From NCBI GenBank assembly GCA_050115015.1, contig JASFRI010000103.1, positions 1-11,529 of the forward strand: 11,529 bases of DNA, in the 5' to 3' direction. The notes under the pieces were generated by a model. The model saw only the letters and a list, made by a program, of their open reading frames with translations, did not search any database and was not told the origin of the DNA. This document shows, piece by piece, positions 6,761-11,529 of this stretch. Source of the DNA: JASFRI01 sp050115015 (GTDB lineage: Bacteria; Acidobacteriota; Polarisedimenticolia; CBDVAL01). The stretch's first letter is position 1; each line of letters begins with the position of its first letter. The position numbers were made by a program, and so were the translations under genes.

Positions 6761-6952
6761 TGAGGGGCAGGTCGACCCGTCTCGATTCGGGCGCCCGTCC
6801 GGAAGACCTGCGGAAACCGACGAAGAACGAGAGGCTGCAGGATGTCAGAGGCGCCTCGGGAATGGCCGACCGCCGCAGGCGGATGAGGGACCCGTCAAGG
6901 CCGGCCAACGCAGGTCGGGCGTTCCCGAGGAGTCTCTAAGGCCTGCCCCTCA
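6761..6952. ncRNA. Candidate structured RNA of about 190 nt (strand undetermined)
   Basis: An 11-bp perfect closing stem, TGAGGGGCAGG (6761-6771) with CCTGCCCCTCA (6942-6952), encloses further complementary pairs in nested order: TCGGG 6787-6791 with CCCGA 6924-6928, CGCCCG 6792-6797 with CGGGCG 6916-6921, ACCTGCG 6806-6812 with CGCAGGT 6909-6915, TGGCCG 6863-6868 with CGGCCA 6902-6907, and a CCGCC/GGCGG hairpin at 6870-6882. A large internal bubble lies between the closing stem and the next stem. Length and the stem-bubble-stem plan recall 6S RNA, but I see no diagnostic 6S sequence. An alternative fold pairs 6847-6871 with 6913-6937. High GC raises chance pairing, so this is tentative. Confidence 0.3.
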
Positions 6953-6983
6953 TGAATCATGCGGGGGACCGCCGTGATGGACG

Positions 6984-8060
6984 TCAGTCGACGTCGGGCA
7001 GGTACTCGCCGTAGCCGGCGGCCTCCATCTCCTCCTTCGGGATGAAGCGCAGGGCGGCGGAGTTGACGCAATAGCGCAGGCCCGTGGGCTCGGGCCCGTC
7101 GTCGAAGACGTGTCCCAGATGGGAGTCCGCTTCCCGGCTCCGGACCTCCGTCCGGGGGATCAGGAGCCGTCGATCGACCCGCTCCACGACGTTTCCCGGC
7201 ACCAGCGGACGGGTGAAGCTCGGCCAGCCCGTCCCGGACTCGTACTTGTCGCGCGAGCTGAAGAGCGGCTCGCCGGACACGACATCGACGTAGATGCCGT
7301 GCCGCTTGTTGTCCCAGTACGCGTTGTCGAAGGGCGGCTCGGTCCCCTCCTCCTGGGTCACCTCGTACTGGAGCGGGGTGAGCCGGCTGCGGAGATCCTG
7401 CGCCGAGGGCTTGCCGGGCTTGAACTCCCGGTCCTCCCCCCAGACCCGGTCCAGGTAGCGATCGCGTCCGGAGCCCGCCCGGTACTGGTGGTAGCGCTCG
7501 GGGTGGGTCCTGTAGAAGTCCTGGTGGTACGGCTCGGCCGGGTAAAAGGCCTTGAACGCCGTGATCTTCGTCGCGATCGGCCGTTCGAAGCGACCCGAGG
7601 CCTCCAGCTCCTCCCGGGAGCGCTCCGCGGCGGTGCGCTGCGCCTCGTCGCGCACGAAGATCTCGCTGCGGTACTGGGAACCGCGATCCACGAACTGCCC
7701 GCCGGGATCCGTCGGGTCGATCTGCCGCCAGAACACCTGCAGCAGGTCCGCGTAGGAGATCGCCTCCGGGTCGTAGTAGACCTGCACCGACTCCGCATGG
7801 CCGGTGGTCCCGGAGGACACCTGCTCGTAGCTGGGGTCGGGCTCGTCCCCACCGCTGTATCCCGAGAGGACCTCGTAGACGCCGTCGAGCTTCTCGAAGG
7901 GCGCCTCCATGCACCAGAAGCAGCCGCCCGCGAAGGTCGCGACGGCCGCGTCCGGTGGGGTGGCGTCGCCGCCGCCCGACGCCGCGCCGTCGGCGCCGGC
8001 ACACCCCGTCAGGGTCAGCGTCAGCAGGGCGATCCAGAGCCGGGTCCTGGTGTTGCGCAT
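6984..8060 (-). CDS. msrAB: Exported MsrA-MsrB fusion lipoprotein (peptide methionine sulfoxide reductase)
   Basis: A 358-residue bifunctional enzyme that reduces both Met-S-sulfoxide (MsrA) and Met-R-sulfoxide (MsrB) in proteins. The ATG at 8060 starts a lipoprotein signal (MRNTRTRLWIALLTLTLTGC, lipobox LTGC, Cys20) preceded by AGGAGG; the frame's extension to 8162 would overlap the kinase gene. The MsrA domain (about 38-190) has the active site GGCFWCME with catalytic Cys47 and Cys50. The MsrB domain (about 225-352) has catalytic Cys331 in RYCVNSAAL. Two departures from classical MsrB: the usual SGCGWPSF is SGTGWPSF, so the resolving Cys is missing, and the zinc CxxC pairs are absent. Apart from the lipid-bearing Cys20, only these three cysteines exist. 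Location is periplasmic, membrane-anchored. It lies 34 bases after the hybrid kinase gene, probably on one transcript. Confidence 0.93.
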   Translation of the reverse strand: MRNTRTRLWIALLTLTLTGCAGADGAASGGGDATPPDAAVATFAGGCFWCMEAPFEKLDGVYEVLSGYSGGDEPDPSYEQVSSGTTGHAESVQVYYDPEAISYADLLQVFWRQIDPTDPGGQFVDRGSQYRSEIFVRDEAQRTAAERSREELEASGRFERPIATKITAFKAFYPAEPYHQDFYRTHPERYHQYRAGSGRDRYLDRVWGEDREFKPGKPSAQDLRSRLTPLQYEVTQEEGTEPPFDNAYWDNKRHGIYVDVVSGEPLFSSRDKYESGTGWPSFTRPLVPGNVVERVDRRLLIPRTEVRSREADSHLGHVFDDGPEPTGLRYCVNSAALRFIPKEEMEAAGYGEYLPDVD

Positions 8061-8094
8061 CGGTCTCCTCCTGGCGGGGCGATCCGCTTCCGGC

Positions 8095-10671
8095 TCACCC
8101 CGCGTCGGCCGCTCGACCTTCCCCGGCCTCCAGCACCCGCTCCACCACGGCATGCAGGTCATGCAGCCGGAACGGCTTGGTCAGGCAGCGGTCCTCGAAC
8201 CGGCGGAGAAACGCGGCGGTCTCCCGGCTCACGGTGTCGCCGGTGGAGAAGATCATCCGGCCCGCCATCTCCGGGTCGGTCCGCTCGAGGTCCTCGTAGA
8301 GGTCCACGCCGCTCATGTGCGGCATCTTCAGGTCCGTCAGCACGAGATCGTAGCGCTGTTCGCGGAGCCGTTCGCGGGCCACACGGCCGTCGTGCACGAT
8401 GTCGACGTGATGGCCCGCGGCCCGGAGCGCCTCGGCGATGAGCTCCGCGATGGCCGGCTCGTCGTCCACGACCAGGACATCCCGGGACGACAGTCCGCCG
8501 CCGGTCGGCCGGGCGGGCACGGCGAGGGGGGCCTCTGGCCGCTCGCGTACGGCGGCTCCCGGAAGGTCGATGAGAAACCGGGCGCCGGCCCCGGGCCGGC
8601 TCTCCACCCGGATCTCCCCGCCGTGCTCGGTGATGCACCCGTAGGCCAGGCTGAGGCCGAGCCCGGTGCCCACCCCCACCTCCTTCGTCGTGAAGAAGGG
8701 ATCGAACACGCGGTTCAGGTGCCCCGGGAGGATCCCCGGACCATCGTCCTCGACGACGATGCGGACCCTGCCGTCCACCGGGGCCGTGCGGATGGAGATG
8801 TGGCCTGCCGCGCCTCCCTCCGCCGCTGCCGACCGGATGGCCTGGTGGGCGTTGGTCACCAGGTTCAGCAGCACCTGCTGCAACTGGTGTACGTCTCCCC
8901 GGACCGCCGGCAGGTCCCCGGAGAGCTCCTGCCGGAGCTCGATCCCATCGACCCGCAGGGGCGGCCCCATGAGGTGGATCACCGAGCGGATCATGCCGTT
9001 GATGTCCACGGGACCCTGCTCCGGCTCGTGATTGCGGGCGAAGGACAGCAGGTTCTGCACGACCCGCTGGCACCGGGCCGCCTGCTCGCTGATGCCGCGG
9101 ATCTTCCGCACGATCTCGGCGCCGAGATCGCCCGCCCCCTCGAGCAGCTGGGCGTACCCCATGACCGCGGTCAGGGGATTGTTGAGCTCGTGGGCGACGC
9201 CGCTGATCATCTCCCCCAGCGAGGAGAGCTTCTCCGTCTGCATCAGCTTGGCCTGCAGGCCCCGCTGCTCCGTGACGTCCGACAGCACCAGCACCATCCC
9301 CTGGGGCTCGCCGGCCCTGCCTCGCACCGGCGAGGCGGTCAGGGTATAGGCACGCGCCCCGGCTCCCGAGCCGACCTCGGCCTGGTAGCGGGTGCGCCGG
9401 CCGCCGGCGAACTCCTCGCGGAGGCCATCGAGGTCGACATCACCGAGGCGGTGCAGCTCCGCCGGCTGCGGCTCCCCCAGCAGATCCAGCAGGGACCGCC
9501 GGCCGGCGGGGTTGGCCAGCTCCAGGCGGCCCGCCGCATCGACCCATAGCAGCCCCTCGCCCATCGCATCGACCACCGATTCGATGCGGCTCCTCTCGTC
9601 CTCCAGGGCGCGGTCGAGACGCTCCAGGGTCAGGGAGACGAGTCCGGAGACGGTGGTGAGCAGCCGACGATCGACCTCGCTGAAGGCGCTGCGCCGGTGG
9701 GCGACCAGCAGGACCATCCCCGCCACGCGCCCCCGGGACCGCAGCGGCGCCGCCAGCTCCGATCGCCATGCCGGCGCCACCGGACCGGCCAGCAGACCCG
9801 AGCCCGACCGGAGCTCCTGGCGATCCACGGTGGCGGGCCGTCCTCCGCCATGCTCCTCGAGCGCCTCCAGCGCCCGGTCCCCGGCCCGCCGGCGCAGGGC
9901 GGCCGGAAGCGGCAGCTCCTCCTGGACCGTCACCGAGGCGCGATCGCCCTCCACGAGCACCACCGCCCCCAGGTCCGCGTCCGCGATCCGGGCCAGCTTC
10001 TCCAGCAGCAGGTCGGGGATCTCGGCGCGGCCCCTGACATGCCCCAGCCCCCGGCTCATCTCCAGCAGGAGCGACACCTCCCGCGCCCGGTCCTCGGCGA
10101 GCCGCTCGCTCTCCACGCGGCTGCGGTGGGCGCGAACCGCCAGCGCCAGGACCCGGGCCGCCCGTGCGGCGGCGTCGAGGGCCACGGTGTCGAAGCTCTC
10201 CGACGGCCGGGAGGCCAGATGGAGCGTTCCCAGAGCACCCCCTGCGGCCAGCAGGGGCTGGCAGAGGTAGGAGCGGAAGCCGTGGCCCAGCAGGTCGTCG
10301 GCCCCCGGCCCGGCGACGCGGCGATCGGTGCGCAGATCCGCGACCAGCAGGGGATGGCCGGCCTGCTCCACCCCCCGCGCCAGACCGTGGGCCGCCGAGG
10401 CCGGCATCGCCTCACGGACCGCGATCACGCTACCGCCCCCGCCGGGCTCCCGCAGCAGCAGGAGGCCGGAGTCGGCGCCGGACGCCGCCACCAGCGTGGA
10501 GAGGATGCCCTCGCCGATCTCCGCCAGGCTCCCTCCCGAGACCGCCACCCGGGTGCAGGCGTCGAGCAGCTCCTCCGAACGCGTGCGGGCCGTCGGCGCG
10601 GGGGCGGAGCGACGCCGCCCGGGCCGGCTGCGCGGGGATTCCGGGCTCTGGGTGGGGTCCTCGGGAACCAA
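8095..10671 (-). CDS. Soluble hybrid sensor histidine kinase with GAF-GAF-PAS input and C-terminal receiver
   Basis: An 858-residue cytoplasmic signalling kinase; no membrane segment. Order: Pro/Arg-rich leader (1-30), GAF-like domain (about 32-180), second GAF-like domain (195-352), PAS domain (362-470), HisKA with phospho-accepting His494 in GVAHELNNP, HATPase with N box (LLNLVTNAHQA, Asn607), DDGPGI (642-647), F box (VFDPFFTTK) and GTGLGLS (668-674), then a receiver domain (731-850) with acidic pair Asp736/737, phospho-acceptor Asp780, Thr810 and Lys832. All catalytic residues are present. The start is TTG at 10671, with GGAGGTG eight bases upstream (10680-10686). No DNA-binding output follows the receiver, so phosphate probably passes to another protein. 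It has its own promoter (10728-10756) and msrAB follows, which hints at oxidative or redox stress as input; the ligand is unknown. Confidence 0.93.
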   Translation of the reverse strand: MVPEDPTQSPESPRSRPGRRRSAPAPTARTRSEELLDACTRVAVSGGSLAEIGEGILSTLVAASGADSGLLLLREPGGGGSVIAVREAMPASAAHGLARGVEQAGHPLLVADLRTDRRVAGPGADDLLGHGFRSYLCQPLLAAGGALGTLHLASRPSESFDTVALDAAARAARVLALAVRAHRSRVESERLAEDRAREVSLLLEMSRGLGHVRGRAEIPDLLLEKLARIADADLGAVVLVEGDRASVTVQEELPLPAALRRRAGDRALEALEEHGGGRPATVDRQELRSGSGLLAGPVAPAWRSELAAPLRSRGRVAGMVLLVAHRRSAFSEVDRRLLTTVSGLVSLTLERLDRALEDERSRIESVVDAMGEGLLWVDAAGRLELANPAGRRSLLDLLGEPQPAELHRLGDVDLDGLREEFAGGRRTRYQAEVGSGAGARAYTLTASPVRGRAGEPQGMVLVLSDVTEQRGLQAKLMQTEKLSSLGEMISGVAHELNNPLTAVMGYAQLLEGAGDLGAEIVRKIRGISEQAARCQRVVQNLLSFARNHEPEQGPVDINGMIRSVIHLMGPPLRVDGIELRQELSGDLPAVRGDVHQLQQVLLNLVTNAHQAIRSAAAEGGAAGHISIRTAPVDGRVRIVVEDDGPGILPGHLNRVFDPFFTTKEVGVGTGLGLSLAYGCITEHGGEIRVESRPGAGARFLIDLPGAAVRERPEAPLAVPARPTGGGLSSRDVLVVDDEPAIAELIAEALRAAGHHVDIVHDGRVARERLREQRYDLVLTDLKMPHMSGVDLYEDLERTDPEMAGRMIFSTGDTVSRETAAFLRRFEDRCLTKPFRLHDLHAVVERVLEAGEGRAADAG

Positions 10672-10679
10672 GGGTGGGG

Positions 10680-10686
10680 CACCTCC
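10680..10686 (-). promoter_or_regulatory. Ribosome binding site deciding the TTG start of the hybrid kinase
   Basis: GGAGGTG on the minus strand, eight bases before the TTG at 10671. The GTG within it (10682) would read a different frame, which is not the kinase frame. No in-frame ATG lies near the N terminus, so this site supports TTG initiation. Confidence 0.6.
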
Positions 10687-10727
10687 GGGCCAGCGGACGG
10701 GCCGCCGGGAGCAGGCGGAACGCGCGT

Positions 10728-10756
10728 ATCTTAGCCAGCCCCTCCCCTGCGATCAA
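10728..10756 (-). promoter_or_regulatory. Sigma-70-type promoter of the kinase-msrAB transcript
   Basis: Minus strand: -35 TTGATC (10751-10756), exactly 17 bases, -10 TAAGAT (10728-10733). They match consensus at four and five of six positions. Transcription would begin near 10721, with a leader of about 50 bases. The -35 starts 17 bases after the stop codon of the sigma-factor gene, so the two genes can be expressed separately. Confidence 0.65.
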
Positions 10757-10773
10757 CCGGAGCCGGGAGCGGG

Positions 10774-11529
10774 CTACTTGCCGCCGAGCAGGGCGTCGGC
10801 GGCGCCCAGGGGCCGCGGCCGCGGCAGCCGCTTCGTCGGCCGGATCTCCTTCGGGGGCGCGGCAACCGTCCGCCGGGTGGCGAAGGCCTTCTTGAGCTTC
10901 CGCTTGGCCTGGCACTCGATCTGCCGGATGCGCTCCCGGCTCAGACCCATCCGTTCGCCGATCTCCTTGAGCGTCATGGTCTTCTTGCCCTGCAGGCCGA
11001 ACCGGTTGGCGACCACCGTCTTCTCCTGGTCGGTCAGCGTGCACAGCGCGAACCGGATGAGGTCGCGGCTCTCGCTCTGGATCAACTCGTCCTCGGGGCT
11101 CGAGCAGTTCGCGTCCACCAGGTAATCCGAGATCGGCGTGTCCCGGTCCTCCCCCACCTTGTCGTCGAGGGACACCTCGCGCATCTTGATCTGCAGGATC
11201 TCGTCCACCTTGGACACCGGACTCGACATGCGGCGGGAGATCTCCTCCCGGTCCGGCTTCCGGCCCAGGGTCCGGGCCAGGCTGCGCTCCATCTCGCGTA
11301 CCTCCCGCACCTTCTTGAGCTGGTACGTCGGCACGCGGACCAGGGCCGATTGCTCCGAGAGGGCCTTCAGGATGGATTTGCGGATCCACCAGATCGCATA
11401 GGTGATGAACTTCGTCCCCTTGCGGTGGTCGTAGCGCTGGGCGGCCTCGATCAGGCCGATGTTCCCCTCGTTCAGAAGATCCTCGAAGGGGATGCCGAGG
11501 TTGCGGTATTCGTTGGCGATCTTGACGAC
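10774..11529 (-). CDS. RNA polymerase sigma-70 family factor (RpoD/SigA-RpoS class), C-terminal part (cut by window edge)
   Basis: The last 251 residues of a primary-type sigma factor; the gene continues beyond the right edge, where the frame is still open. Region 2 is clear: LGIPFEDLLNEGNIGLIEAA (residues 11-30 of the visible part), then QRYDHRKGTKFITYAIWWIR (31-50), the -10 recognition and melting segment. Region 3 follows (LGRKPDREEISRRMSSPVSK, about 88-107), then region 4 with LTDQEKTVVANRFGL and the helix-turn-helix TLKEIGERMGLSRERIRQIE (186-205) that reads the -35. After region 4 the protein carries an extra basic, Pro-rich tail of about 35 residues (APPKEIRPTKRLPRPRP). Most primary sigmas end soon after region 4, so this looks more like an alternative group 2 factor; without the N terminus I cannot choose between rpoD and rpoS. 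Confidence 0.92.
   Translation of the reverse strand, partial: VVKIANEYRNLGIPFEDLLNEGNIGLIEAAQRYDHRKGTKFITYAIWWIRKSILKALSEQSALVRVPTYQLKKVREVREMERSLARTLGRKPDREEISRRMSSPVSKVDEILQIKMREVSLDDKVGEDRDTPISDYLVDANCSSPEDELIQSESRDLIRFALCTLTDQEKTVVANRFGLQGKKTMTLKEIGERMGLSRERIRQIECQAKRKLKKAFATRRTVAAPPKEIRPTKRLPRPRPLGAADALLGGK

Larger units (their letters stand above)
6681..6983. other. 303-base non-coding interval between msrAB and the lipoprotein gene
   Basis: This is the longest gap in the window; the others are at most 167 bases. No frame in it gives a convincing protein: the open extensions of both neighbours here are Arg/Pro-rich and lack ribosome binding sites. It holds a set of nested inverted repeats (6761-6952), the leader hairpin at 6696-6715 and a short palindrome CATGAATCATG (6951-6961). 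A weak promoter-like pair (TTGCGG, 15 bases, TATCCT on the minus strand, between about 6728 and 6754) might serve the lipoprotein gene. No intrinsic terminator with a T-run is evident after msrAB. Confidence 0.6.

Noticed and set aside
6681..6908. Longer N terminus for the lipoprotein (start at 6908)
   Set aside because: It would bury the lipoprotein signal 76 residues inside the protein; the ATG at 6680 has a strong ribosome binding site.
5328..6977. A 549-codon plus-strand open frame antisense to the lipoprotein
   Set aside because: Low-complexity translation without motifs, no ribosome binding site of note, and it is opposite a gene with a signal, coiled coil and membrane helix.
8061..8162. 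Extended msrAB start at 8162
   Set aside because: It would overlap the kinase gene's end and precede a complete lipoprotein signal; AGGAGG stands before the ATG at 8060.

Overview
This is a compact, very GC-rich (by eye near 70%) stretch of a Gram-negative chromosome. Every gene I can support lies on the minus strand, so the biological order runs from the right edge (11529) to the left edge (1). Outer-membrane beta-barrels, lipoproteins and a two-membrane envelope are evident. A tandem pair of DUF507 genes beside selB, and a large soluble hybrid kinase, resemble gene content I associate with Desulfobacterota/Myxococcota-like lineages or neighbouring uncultured phyla. That taxonomic guess is weak. 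No mobile element, CRISPR array, tRNA or rRNA was seen.

Right end to middle: (1) 10774-11529 is the C-terminal part of a primary-type sigma-70 factor, cut by the window edge. (2) A good promoter (TTGATC, 17 bp, TAAGAT) then drives a soluble GAF-GAF-PAS histidine kinase with a C-terminal receiver (8095-10671), followed 34 bases later by an exported MsrA-MsrB lipoprotein (6984-8060). The pairing suggests redox or oxidative-stress response. (3) A 303-base non-coding gap (6681-6983) holds nested inverted repeats that could be a structured RNA of about 190 nt. (4) 5454-6680 encodes an unrecognised lipoprotein with four exact 11-residue coiled-coil repeats and a C-terminal membrane helix, so it may be anchored at both ends.

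Middle to left end: (5) a promoter (CTGACG, 17 bp, TATGAT) bracketed by a 9-bp inverted repeat starts a very tight four-gene operon (991-5286): beta-barrel, second beta-barrel, secreted cupredoxin-like protein, and a membrane class III adenylate/guanylate cyclase with periplasmic sensor and HAMP. Gene junctions are 3 bases, 4 bases and a 4-base overlap, and the cyclase seems to start at a CTG codon. This operon is the best candidate for an under-described system: an envelope copper/redox sensing module with cyclic-nucleotide output. (6) An extended -10 promoter (TGCTATACT) precedes two overlapping DUF507 genes and selB (N-terminal 107 residues, cut by the left edge), which implies the organism makes selenoproteins.

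Coding assignments for SelB, the DUF507 pair, MsrAB, the kinase, the cyclase and the sigma factor rest on clear motifs. The barrel and lipoprotein functions are not known, and promoter, operator and RNA calls are pattern-based and untested.
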